Shown: in pieces, positions 37,521-49,769 of the stretch | Layout: the number at the start of each line of letters is the position of its first letter | How positions within the stretch are numbered: the first letter of the stretch is position 1 | Source of the DNA: Elysia crispata | Lineage: Eukaryota; Mollusca; Gastropoda; Plakobranchidae | Reading direction: 5' to 3' | DNA length: 64,000 bases | Assembly (NCBI GenBank): GCA_033675545.1 | Contig: JAWDGP010004592.1 | Coordinates: 143,501 to 207,500 of the forward strand | The notes under the pieces: model-generated | Databases searched by the model: none | The model's input: the letters and a program-made list of their open reading frames with translations, nothing else | What the model was told of the DNA's origin: nothing | Translations under genes and position numbers: made by a program

Positions 37521-40054
37521 AATTTATCTTGAGAAAGCATCATGAGGACAATAAAGATATATGGTCATGAATCTCTTACAAACAAAAATGTACGTAATGC
37601 TATAGACAGACCAAGTTTTTATACAGTTTATCATGTATTTCAAATATGTAACAGAATTTTGAACCATTGATAAATTTGAAGTTGAGGCCAGAAGATGGAA
37701 ATTCAGAACGAAAAAGTTACTCAGAATGGTATGAGGAGTGATAGCATGCATAAATAATTGATGGCAATACTTCGCTATGTTTTGGTTTTAATGGTACTGA
37801 AAAAATTATACGACAATACCACTAAAGTTTAAATTTACAAAATTAAAATGGTTCTTAGGGGGATGGTGACTGCCCTAATATAATTATGGATATAGAACTG
37901 AATATTTTTGTATGATTTACAGTGAAAATTGATGATTCTATGCTAATTTCTGTAATGACAGTTGGTGATATTGAAAAACATTATTAATGATGGTATACAC
38001 ATTGCTCATAACTGTGATGATGGTGATAACATTAGCAGTGATGATATTTGTGCTGTGGGGAGAGAATGGAACAGAGGGATCAAAAAAAAATGTTTTTAAA
38101 AATTTTAGAGGTAGTGAAGATGTTTTGAAAACCATTATGAATTTTTAAATAAAACATACTTGGTTTTTCATAAATGTGTAGCAATGCCACAAATTGAGAC
38201 CTTTTGAGATATTATTGGGTATCATACATCCAATTTTCCATAAGAAAGCTTGAAATTTCTGCTACTTATACTGCTCTAATTTTTAACTTTCACATTGTTT
38301 CACAATAGCGGGGATTTAAAGTCTGTTTCAGAAAAATCATGTTTCCTTAAATAATTGTCAGTTGCAAAACATATCACTTTGTGGCAATGCTACATATATA
38401 CAAAATTAATATCAAGCACAGCTTTGGGTTGTAAAAATGATGATATAGGCCCTTGTTATAAAAAGTGGAACTATTTTAAAAAATATATACATGCCTCAAG
38501 CAAGTATGCACTCGATACAGATGATAAATTTGAAAAAGTATATATGTGTCTGGTCTGAACCATGGAAATTCTGTAAAATTTTGAGATGGTTAAAAAAAAA
38601 ATTCAATGTTGGATATAGAAATTGTCTAGTGTTAATCGTAATTGTTGGTATTGACTGGATAAAAACAAAAGCTGGGTATTTCAAATGATAAAATTTTTTA
38701 CTCAAATCAAATATTTGGAATGATGGAAATCATTGCGCCAATACTCATACAAACAATATGATAATATTAACAGATTTTGAAAAAAATATTGAAGTTATAT
38801 AATTACATGTAGACATATTTCATGCGGCCGTTTTATGAATATTCAAGATAAGATATCATATAGCTCCATTCTAATCATTTCCTGGTGTACTCTCCCCTTA
38901 TATTAATGATTTAGTTGACTGCCAGTTAAACTGTTTCTAGTATTGGTGTAATTTCTCTAATTAGTCTGAATTTGATATATTTTTGCATTGAATATAAATT
39001 CATTGATTACCTTCGCTAATTTCATCAATCAAGGTGCAGTCACATAAATTCTTATTTAAATAAGATGTAGAGGTTATCAGTGTCATCAGAACAGATGAAA
39101 TGAAAAATGATAAAGTCTTAGCACTCTCAGATGTAACCTTATAAATGCAGGAATGGACGCTAGTTAAACACAGTATTTTTTTATATTAAGAAGAGACGTA
39201 TTTCCTTAGTCTTTAGTGCATGCATAACTTGATTCTATCCTTTAGAATATTTATCAAAAGTTTATACGATGACAATGACCAGAGATATTTTTTTTAACAT
39301 ACTATACACAAAAAATTATTTACAGAAATTTTCACATAATACATTTTTACATATAAACATAATATTATCGAGTATTTCAACAGGAAAATAATTGTAGAGC
39401 TTGAGTTGGCCTTTAGACATAATTTAGACAACTGCAGGAAATACAGAATTTTTAGATTAATAGTCATATTTTCCATTAATAAAAAATAATTAAAAATGCT
39501 TTGATTGGTTTACACATATATTTATTTCATGCATAAAAAATGGCTTTAAAATTGTAGATATCTATTTCATAATTCATTTTTTTTTAAATAGAGAAACTAT
39601 ATTTACAGATGTAACACTTGTAAATCCTCGGCATGGAGCAATTGGAAAAACCACCTTAAGGGCAGTGGATATCCAATTCAACTTTTGGGTGATTAGAATC
39701 TGTTTTAGAATTAAATAAAATGGTCTTTGTGGTAAAAAGTTTTATAATTTAATTATGGTGACAAAATGAAAATTTTAGTATCCATTGAAAAAGGAAATTG
39801 TCTTCAGTCACACTGGTGTCTCATCTGTCTCAAAACCAGGTATAATTTTCACCATTTCCAGTACGATGATTTAATTGCCTTAAATCTAGAACAGGAAGCC
39901 AGTTACGGATAGGGTTTCATCCATTTGAAGAAATTCAGATGGACGTTTCTGGCTCGACAGAATAAATTCAAGACTTTAATATTCTAAATATGAATTAATT
40001 ACGTTGCTCTAGAGCTTAAGCTGGGAATCATACTGTCATAAGTTTTTTTTCTCT

Positions 40055-40258
40055 GTATTGCCTAGTATGAATGATAAAAATCATAATAGCCTTCTCAAAC
40101 AACTGGCGTGTCAGGCCTTTTCTGCATTGCCTAATATGAATGATAAAAATCATAGTCTTCTCAAACAACTGGCACGTCAGGTCATTTCTGCATTGCCTAA
40201 TATGAATGATAAAAATCATAGTCTTCTCAAACAACTGGCATGTCAGGTCATTTCTGTC
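40055..40258. repeat. Three-copy tandem repeat, 66-69-bp unit
   Basis: TTGCCTAxTATGAATGATAA followed by AAATCATA, CTTCTCAAACAACTGGC and TGTCAGG occurs three times. It creates multi-frame open reading on both strands, but the resulting peptides are only repeat translations. Located about 330 bases beyond the LIM-HD stop codon. Confidence 0.9.
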
Positions 40259-40582
40259 CTTATTGCAGAAATTTGTGTCTTTTGTGGAGAGATTACAGCC
40301 AACTTATTTATAAATAATACAGTCACAAATGCTTTGGAGGTAAGGAACTTTTGTATAATCCCTGTTACTTATAGAGTCATTTAAATACGTCACTATGCAC
40401 TTCTGAATTAGAAATGTTTTAGAATAACTAACACCAGAGTAATATGTATTATCTAAAATGTATTAAGCAGTTCACATTTGTTTTATTTAAGAATCTTTAG
40501 TGTGACAGTATCGCAAATCTTTCAATATAGATTTTTAGTCAGTTGCGATACTTTATCAAATGGAATCCCCAGAATTCTTAAT

Positions 40583-43500
40583 TCACGGAGATTCATCCTC
40601 TTCCCCTAGGAAGCCTCTCACAGGTGTGAATGTGTACAAGTTCATGCTATGATAGGCATGTGACTGCGAAGGGAACTGGCCCAGGTTTGGAGAAATCCTG
40701 TTGGTATAGTTCTGCCTCCCTGCGTTGTGAACACTCATATCTGCAACATTGCTGACACCATTGTGGGAACTAGCATTGCTGGCACTGGGGTTACTGTGGT
40801 TATCACTGTGATATTGACCAGTGCTTGACCCATTTGTGCTGGCCTCACCACTAAATGATGCACCATTATGTATGGCTGGTGAATCCTGAACCACAGACGG
40901 GAAAGGGGCAAAGGCATGGGAGTTGTTATAAGGTGTGTAACCAGACGCCATGTAATTGTTTGAGCCGTAGATACCCACACTATCAATGTGGTGACTATCG
41001 CTGCTGTTGGTGTGCCCCAGGTTGCTGTTATATGCATGAAGAAAGCGTTGATGAGGATGGATGTGGTGGTGATGTGCGTCCATATTGCCGGCACCATTGC
41101 TACTGCTGTCGCCGAAAAATTGCTCTGAGTATATCATTGCACCAGCATTTTGTTGGCCTGACATATCACGCGCTTCATTTCGCCTGCTCAAAAAATGTTC
41201 ATGTGGAGAAACTTGCTCTCTTCCAGCCATTTCAGAATGATGGACAGCACTATTCATTACTCCTGCCCCTCCATTAACATAATCAGGGCTGCCTCCATTG
41301 TTGCTACGGTAACCATTAGGGGATGGGTCATTATCACTTGGGCTCACCTAAAGGCAGTTGATAAAAAAACATTTAGATGTTAATCTAAAAAAAAACTGTT
41401 CATCATGTTTATGGAACTGATCAATTTTAACTTGACATATAATGGAATGAATTTTAGCATCATAATATCTCTGCTTGTTATTCCTGATTTCAGGAATCCT
41501 TAGGTAACCATGATATTTACTTTAAAAATGCTTATGATGAGGATGATGATGGCAATGACTTATTATGATAAAAGGAATAAATGACTATAATAACTATTAT
41601 TAAGGACATTACTGAACCCCCACCTGATCATGCCTAGAAGGGCAGGCAATGTTGTCATCATTAGTAATCTGTCCCTGCATTAGGCCTTGAGCAGAGCTGT
41701 TGCTCGCAACTTGGCCACTTATTGGTCCCGAGCCGCCAAGCGTGTTAGTCATGTTGTAAGAAGTTGGAAAATGGGCAGCACTGGCTACTGGTGGCAGGAG
41801 CATCTGAAGCGGTGGACTAGGAGGTGACATGTAGCCTTGTGAATCCATGGATGGTTCCATACTATGGTCCCATTCAAATGATGTATCATCTAGTGAGGAT
41901 ATAATATTAAGTTTCTATAAAAAGCCTGAAGCAATGTTATGAGAAAAAAAAACGTTTTTTTTTGGTATACTATGAAGTCAAATACATTCAAAGCATAATT
42001 TTAAGAACAAGTAATTAAAAGAAGGATGCTTTAAAAATAACCTTATAATAAGCTAAATGTTTGGGATGCATTTAAAATAAACTTAATATGCTTTATGCTT
42101 AGGATATTTTAATAATAAAATGAAAGAGGTGCAACAAGTATTTTGCATCTGTCTGTGTGACTAGCATTCAAATAGGCAGACAAAGGAAGAAATATTCTGA
42201 GAAATGTTGCATATGAAATATCCCCACTAAGATCAGATGTCTAAAAAGAAACACACCTTTAAAAACACTTTTTTTCACCATTGTCACCCTATGGGGCTCA
42301 ACAGTAGACAGATTCAAATCCAAACAGTCCAATTCTCAAAGGTTTTTTTATTTAATTTTTCATATCTAATTAAAATTACCTGGCATGTTGCAAGCACCTG
42401 TAAGCCCATTGTTTGCCGAAGGATTTTTATTTTCTTGATTACTGCCCTTGGAATTGTTGGCAGTCTTTTTTAGACGAGCTCGGTTGTTTTGGAACCAGAC
42501 CTGTAAAATCAAGAAAAGCTGTTTAATTTCTCATCATTGAAAATACTCTGTGCACTCCTAGTTACTACTAACTATTTACTAAGATTTTGTGCCTTTGAAT
42601 TTAGAGTTACAAAAACCATACCACAATGCAATCCTGAAAGGGAAATGGATCAACCTGAAGAAATTCAATAAAAAGGAAAATATTGATGGTAATGGGACAT
42701 TCTAGAAATTGATGGTTACAAACCTGATGACATTCAAATGATATACGGTTTTAGTGAACTCTGAAAAATGGGCAATTGAAAGCAGGTCTGGAATATCAAA
42801 AGCTTTAAGAATTTGGTTCATCACAGAAATAGTGAGAATACTAAGAGTCAAAAAAACAACAAACCAAGAAGTATTAGACATATTTTGTTAATACTGAAAA
42901 GACATTTCTTATACAAGAAAGAAACTTATGAGCTTTAGGGCTTCTGAACATGAAAGGAACAAAGCAGAATAGTTTAGTTTAGCCAAGAGGAAAAAGAAAT
43001 AGTGGATGACAAATATTAAAATGTAGAGAGGCTTAGCGTAAACATCTGAACTCACTCTACTCGACAAGTAAAATTCAAGCTCTGAGACAAGCTTGGCAAA
43101 TGACAACAATTATTATCTGCTTGTTAAAAATGTTAAACCCTCAGAAGTGATTCAAATATCAGAAAATTTTCTGCACGTATACCACATTTTTCTTCTAGAA
43201 CAATAAACGCCTCCCTAATCAAAATGGCAGGATATGATTTATACACAAGCTAATAATTTTTTTTTAAATACCAACCATACCAGTCAATGAGATGCAAAAC
43301 TATCATACCTGAACAACTCTTTTCTTGAGGCCAATCCTAGAGGCAATTTTCTCCAGCTCATTACCATCAGGGTTGCTGTCAATATTGAATCGATCCTGCA
43401 GATATTTGATCTGAGATTCAGTATAGGATGTGCGATTTCTTTTGGCTTTCTTCGGTGGATGCTGGCCATCTGGGAAATAAATTATATTGAAAAGTTGAAA

Positions 43501-46005
43501 AAAAAGATTGAATAATATGGAAAATAATGACAAAGAATATATTCTGGGAATAAGTGATGAACAAACTATGGGACCATTCGAAGGCTCACATGTTAGTGCT
43601 GTAGAAGTGCAGATGCCTGATTGAACAAGCTATTTACGTATTTGGCCTAATTGTGCTGTTACAGTTACCAGGGTTTCTTATCTTTTCAAAATGTCTTGGA
43701 GAATAGAGTTACTATTTTTTTACTTAAAGAATTAGGTCTTAACTCCTTTTCCTCTCGCTGAAGCACCTGCAAGACCTACCGGCATTATCTCCATTGACAA
43801 GGTCTCGGTAATGGTTGGTGCAGTAGATATCTGTACCGTTGACCAGGTGGTATCTTTCATTGCTGCCAAGCTGTCGCTTACAAATCTGTGAAAAGGTTAT
43901 AAATAAGATTTAATGAGAATGATCAGAAACATGCAGTCTGCTCTCACTTAAAATCCTATGGAATTAATTTAATTATAAAGATTTTCTTCTATCTACATCG
44001 CAAAAGATTCAATCACATAAAAAGTCTAAAAGGAACATTAAATAATTTTTTGGTGTTTAAGTGAAGATTTTTGCAACTCTGCATGAAAACTTTTCCCAAT
44101 TTTTTTTTTTTCAGTTCCTTGTACCCCAACCTTAAATTTCCTTAGTTTTCTCATGATAAACAATAACTGACCACATTTAATTGTTAGTGCTACAATCAAA
44201 AAGACATAAATCCCTTATTTTGCTCTTATTGCTAAGGCAACAACCAAAAAAGACATAAATCCCTTAGTGTACTCTCAATGCTAAAGCTGCAACCAAAAAA
44301 AGATATAAATCCCTAGTTTGCACTCATTGCTAAATTATCTTTAATGCCCAAAATGATGTTATGATGTAAATATTCAGTTATAAACCATATTGTGTTTATT
44401 AAGGACTGGCATAAGAGTATATAATAGTCTTATAATATAATGGGAATGGTAAAACTACGACTGTTAGGATAGCATCTTACCTTGCACAAAAAGCATGCAA
44501 TGTGGTAGCGATGCTGGCCAGCCACACGCATCCAATCTTCATCTTTCTTGAAGTGCAGGGAGCATTTAACACAAGCTAAACCAAAAAGCCTGTTTAGAAT
44601 ATGAAAAAGGCACAATTAAAATAACTTATTTGCCAAGGCTAAGACAATTTTTTTGGGGGGGCGTAAAAGGTTAGAAGCAATATTCAACCTAATTGTCTCC
44701 CAAATTTTTCACCGCCTTGATATAAAAATCGTTTGACTATGCTACTTCACTCAAGCCTTGGCTAAAGATTTTTAATAAGTAATAAAACAGTCTTTGTCTT
44801 CTTATGCAAGAGATACCCACAACAATGTAGAATTATCACACGTGTCATAAATATTCAGCTAGATATGCCATTTTAGTTGAAAATTAATAGTAGGGTATGT
44901 TATCATAAGTCTCAGCCGTTATTTTGCCGAGTATTTAGCACCCGCTTTCATAACCTCGAACAGCGATGCATGGATATTTCAACACACTCAATAACATTTT
45001 GGTACTTAGACAGATTACACAACCACCTATGTAAAGATGAAATCCATGCTGTATTACAATCAAAATGAAGTCAAAAATGGATATTATACATGGAGGACAA
45101 CAGTGACCGTTCAAAATCAAAGGTTGACCTGCCTTTACAAAAAATGTGCAGAGGCATATTCTTGGCATCAGATGGTTAGAAAAGTAGCGGATTAGGAATT
45201 ATGGCTATTGGCAGGGAGGCGTGCATTAGGATCATAATTATTTAACGTCACTGAGAACACAATCAACCTAGATTAAACATACTCTCCGGAAATCAACAGC
45301 GCCACCCAACTAGCCAATACAATGGAAGAGGCCGAGGGGCTTTGAAACAGCTGAAGGCGAGAAGTGAGCAGAAAAGACTGCTCAGAACAAAATGTGAAAA
45401 GTTGTAAAGCCTTCCGTGTAGACTATTTGGTCTTGATCTAAATTATCATCATCAGCATCATCATCATTCTTCTTCTTCTTCTTCTTCTTCTTCTTCTTCT
45501 TCTTCTTCTTCTTCTTCTTCTTCTTCTTCTTCTTCTTCTTCTTCTTCTTCTTCTTCTTCTTCTTCTCCTGATTGCTTGTGGCGTACTGCTTGAAATACCC
45601 GGTAGGACGTACTAACCTAGAGATCGTAAGTTTAATTCTTGGAAATGAGAATTAAACCTTACTAGAGACTCCATACGCACACACCTTTCGATGAAAGTTT
45701 TCAGCACATTCTTATAAGGAAAACTTCTAAAATGGCCTATTGATCTGGGTTTCCCTGCAGCTTTGCACACCCGTGTAATTATCCAATGAGAGGAAGGCAG
45801 GGGGCGTGTCAAACACGCCCTTTCCTCAGCGGGGAACCACAGTGCAAGAAGGCAGATCTAGGCGACGGACTTCTAATCTTTTTATCCTGAGGCCATCACT
45901 TACAAATGCCGGACACAGACGGTGGGCTAATGCCCGCGTAATGACAGGACTTCCAGTTCCACGAACATGCTACAGATCAGCGTGGTTGCTGGTCTTAGAT
46001 AGAGA

Positions 46006-46089
<84 letters not shown>

Positions 46090-46567
46090 GGAGTTAACAG
46101 CTTTTTCTTAGAGATATGATATGAATAGTAAAATGATAAAGCGGAAATAAAAAGACAAAGTGTCAAAGAAGTGAGTGACATGAGTCAGAGAAGTGAGAGG
46201 CAGACAGACAAACAGATCGACACAGAAAATGCAGAAAAGCTAAGGAAGAGGGTTACTTCGCATTCGATACAAAAAACAAAATTCCTTTAATTAGGCTCAT
46301 GCATAACACATGCTTGTCTGCCGTCACTCTAGATGCCACGGAATTTTAAGATCGTGGAATTATTACGGGGATTCCCTTCATTGCACTTCTTTGCACTTCT
46401 TGTTTTTTCTAAGCTCTATATAAACAAAATCAATCAAACAGATTCAATGGGGGAAGAGGGTCAAGGAAAGACGGGGAAATAAGAAAAAGAAAGAAAACGG
46501 AGCGTAAAAGGAAATTAGTGAATTTAAGATCGTGAAATTATTTCAGGGACTCCCTTCATTGCATTTC

Positions 46568-46603
<36 letters not shown>

Positions 46604-46679
46604 CTAACCTCTACATAAGCAAAATCCATCAAAACAGATTCAATGGGGGAAGAGGGTCAAGGAAAGACGGGGAAATAAA

Positions 46680-46738
<59 letters not shown>

Positions 46739-47103
46739 AAAACGGAGAGTAAAGGGAAATTCGTATCATTATTATCCCTATCATTATCCTCAAAGTTATC
46801 CTGATCATATCCATTAATCCTTCCAACTTCTTTTACTGGTAAGCGTTCGTTAATTTACTCCGTTTCCACTGCGACTAATCCTATAGAGAGAGAGCAATGT
46901 AAACAGAACTGTTGTACTCACACATTGTAGTCAGACCTGCAGAAGACGCGCTCGTCTCTGACGTAGCAGGTGGGCTGGGAGCTGAGGTTAGAGTCGCAGG
47001 TACAGCACCGCAGGCAGTCGGCGTGCCAGTAGCCGTGGTCCCTCACGTGCAGGACGTATCGGTCCTGGACCGGCTTCTTACAGCCCAGGCACTTGTGCGA
47101 GCC
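40583..47103 (-). CDS. LIM-homeodomain transcription factor, Arrowhead/LHX6/LHX8 type (LIM and homeobox exons)
   Basis: Seven exons: 47103-46922, 44589-44481, 43885-43780, 43469-43309, 42500-42380, 41889-41624, 41347-40583 (TGA). All are GT-AG and phase-consistent, encoding about 569 aa. The first carries LIM1 (CLGCKKPVQDRYVL, WHADCLRCCTC, CYVRDERVFC), joined through NVLFGLACVKC to LIM2 (WMRVAGQHRYHIACFLCKIC, NGTDIYCTNHY). The homeodomain is split by a phase-0 intron after RVVQ, with VWFQNNRARLKK on the next exon; introns at this site are common in LIM-HD genes. IDSNPDG and the LIM spacing (WHAxCLRCCxC, FG-C) best match fly Awh and LHX6/8, but the first helix (SYTESQIKYLQDRF) is divergent. 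The C-terminal 380 residues are Ser/Asn/His-rich (HHHHIHPHQRF) with no known domain. It is a DNA-binding regulator, nuclear. The upstream exon is described separately. Confidence 0.9.
44040..44135 (-). repeat. Dispersed repeat, copy 2 (inverted)
   Basis: Read on the minus strand it gives AAGGTTGGGGTAC, GAACTGAAAAAAA, CATGCAGAGTTGCA and ACACCAAAAA in the same order and spacing as the copy near 36,655. Located in a LIM-HD intron. Confidence 0.55.
44183..44340. repeat. Three-copy tandem repeat, about 58-bp unit
   Basis: AGACATAAATCCCTTA followed by TGCTCTxATTGCTAAxGC and AACCAAAAA occurs three times with small changes, in the LIM-HD intron between the two LIM2 exons (43886-44480). Confidence 0.75.
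45468..45567. repeat. (CTT)n microsatellite
   Basis: About 100 bases of uninterrupted TTC/CTT repeat preceded by a short ATC-rich run, in the LIM-HD intron between LIM1 and LIM2 exons. Confidence 0.97.
46010..46086. repeat. (GA)n microsatellite
   Basis: About 77 bases of pure AG dinucleotides in the intron between the LIM1 and LIM2 exons. Confidence 0.97.
46343..46762. repeat. Two-copy tandem duplication with inserted simple repeats
   Basis: Copy 1 (about 46343-46520) and copy 2 (about 46523-46762) share TTTAAGATCGTG, TCCCTTCATTGCA and the longer GATTCAATGGGGGAAGAGGG followed by TCAAGGAAAGACGGGGAAATA. Copy 2 has gained a T run (about 46570-46597) and a (GA)n tract (46688-46735), which account for its greater length. 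Confidence 0.85.
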
Positions 47104-47186
47104 CTAGGTGAGGGGAGAAGTATTTCAAAGGAGGGCGGAGGGGAGGAAAGGGGGGGGGGGGTTGTTGAGAGGGTTTAGGAAGAGAA

Positions 47187-47510
47187 AGTTGATGATATAA
47201 TGTGTCAAGGACTGGAGGCTCAGGTCTATATATTGGCATTTAATTGATATATTATTGTGAAGACTTGATGAAATAATGTGTCAAGGACTAGAGCCTAAGG
47301 TCTATATAAAGTGGCATTTAATTAATAAAATTATTATATTATTATGAAGAGTTGATGATATAATGTGTCAAGGACTGAAGGCTCAGGTCTATATAAAGTG
47401 GCATTTAATTAATTTGATCATTATATTATTGTGAAGAGTTGATGATATAATGTGTCAAGGACTGAAGGCTCAGGTCTATATAAGATTGCATTCAATTAAT
47501 ATAATTGTGA
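47187..47510. repeat. Four-copy tandem repeat, about 77-87-bp unit, in LIM-HD intron 1
   Basis: GATGATATAATGTGTCAAGG followed by ACTGGAGGCTCAGGTCTATATA and GGCATTTAATTAAT recurs near 47188, 47265, 47350 and 47438. Length varies through AT indels. It lies just upstream, in transcript sense, of the LIM1 exon. Confidence 0.88.
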
Positions 47511-48618
47511 AGTTATGCGCATTATGTTATCGCTGAGACATAAAAAAGGTTTTCTGTTTGACATGATCGATTGTGGCTTTAACGGATTGCTTGGAGTTGG
47601 GAAAGGGGTGGGCTTGAGGATTGAAATAAAGACAGGAAAAAGGGAAGAAATTTGTCGAGGTGTAAATTTACGAAGACGACTAAATAATTGTCGTAAAAAG
47701 AAAAAGCTTAATGTTAGACAGATTTAAGTTTAAAAAAAAATAACAGGTTATGTTTGGGAAATAGATCCGCAAAGAGTGTTAGTTAAATCTAAAAAAAAGT
47801 AAAAAAATAAAAATAAAAACAAATATATATAATTATGTGATCGTTAGAATGATATGCCAAGCATTTTGCTGTAACCAAGAGAAAGAATGAAAAAAATTAG
47901 CGCACCTTTGTAAATCGGTGAAAATTCATAGAATATAATATTATTAAGGGTCGGAACAGAACAAGGCGCTACGACAATTCATTTCTTTAGTTTCGCACAA
48001 TATCGTTTGCGTCTTTTTCTGTTATTTTTTCACATAACTTCGTTCTTTTCGAACTTCACTGAAACCGAGTTGACCTCCTGAAGGGAGAAGACTCAAATAG
48101 CCGTATCGATAAAATGGTTAATAATTTAGATTAACTCAGATTTAAATCTGACGCCTCACAAGACATTCACGCCAGTCACGTATCAAATTTATAGGCCTAA
48201 GAGGAAAAAGATGTTGTCAAAAAATGTCTTGTTTTCACAATCTTTATAAAAAAAAAAGTACAACCATAGACTATTATCCAAAATTCCCGATTTGAATACA
48301 GAAAAGTTTTCGACATTCTGCGTTTACTCTGATTAAAAACCTAGTTCAAATATTGGTTAACTTCCCACCCTTTTTTTTTTCCTCCTAACATTCAATACCA
48401 GCCTAAAAGATACTGTGATATACTCAGGAGACTCAGAATCATCAATCTAAAGGGCACTCTGGTGTGTGGAGGGGCCGTATTCAAGGCTTTATATTACGAC
48501 TCTCCATGTAAACATTGCGGGAAAGTGAGGGTGTGTTCACTTCCGGACATTACGACTCTCCAAAGGCAAAAGAAATAGATCGTGATCCCATTCCCTATTT
48601 CTATTTCCCTGTCTCTGT

Positions 48619-48850
<232 letters not shown>

Positions 48851-49083
48851 TAAACCACGCCTTTTTAAAGGTTCTACCATTTTATAAAACAAATTCATTA
48901 TCTGTTTCTTTCATCTTGATAACACCTTGTTCCAATGGCCCACTTTACGCACGCTCTAATTAGAGATCACCAAAGTAAACAAGATACGGTATGATAATCT
49001 TTTGTCGGTAATTTAATGGGGAAAAATATAAAAACTCATATTCAAGAATAATTGTTTTTTGTCTTACTGATTGCGATAAGATT

Positions 49084-49086
<3 letters not shown>

Positions 49087-49154
<68 letters not shown>
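49087..49154. repeat. (GA)n microsatellite
   Basis: About 68 bases of pure GA repeat about 500 bases from the 3' border of the giant exon, inside the proposed intron 1. Confidence 0.96.
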
Positions 49155-49156
<2 letters not shown>

Positions 49157-49638
49157 CTCCAGCACAGTTTTAAATAAGTATAAATAAGAACTTTCTTCCG
49201 CGAATCTGTATATTCTAAACAGGTCAGTATCTATTTGGAGAAATACCTTGTTTAAGCACCATTTGAACAAAGTTAATTGCTAATTATTTCTGAATAAAGA
49301 GCAAAGAGCAAAAAACAAAAATGTCTCACAATAAAACATGAACAGCAAACAAAGCTCAAGAAAAACATTAAAACTAGCCAAGGAAAAAGATGCATGCAAC
49401 ACTCAAGCCATACCATGCATTATCTAGGTATCTATACTAACATATAGAAATCGGATTTGGTTGAAATAGTTTCACAAATTTAAATGCATCACTTGTATTC
49501 TTTGGTAGTTACTAAAAAAAAGATTGACCTATCAGCAACTTGATCATTACATCTCCAGTCTTCAAAGAAAGATGATTGTAAAGGGCAATTACTAGTATAA
49601 TCGTTATCCGACATCTAAAAATCGATATTGAAACTAAC

Positions 49639-49738
49639 CTGTCTTTCCTGATCGGGCAATTCGCTGATGTTTACATGCGCTCGTTTGCATTTGCCACCTA
49701 TAGTTATGCTGCTACCACTGGTGGTGGAGGTGTTGGTG

Positions 49739-49769
<31 letters not shown>

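Larger units (their letters stand above)
32498..40582. other. 8-kb interval with no supported gene
   Basis: After the 3' UTR of the 311-aa ORF (poly(A) signals to 33019) I see no coding exons. An acceptor-like site at 34316 opens a 76-codon frame (WTLKMNCNSV...) without family similarity. The interval is AT-rich and includes a GC-rich island (35000-35200), a dispersed repeat copy (36655-36760), a diverged tandem array (37150-37520) and a three-copy repeat (40055-40258). Its right edge is the LIM-HD 3' UTR on the minus strand, with AATAAA at 40487-40482. Confidence 0.5.

Noticed and set aside
40058..40384. 108-residue plus-strand frame
   Set aside because: Two thirds of it is a three-copy DNA repeat that is also open on the other strand. 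There is no similarity or splice support.
45585..45660. Second tRNA/SINE-like stretch after the CTT repeat
   Set aside because: GTTTAATTC misses the B-box consensus by one base and the A-box candidate fails at a required purine.
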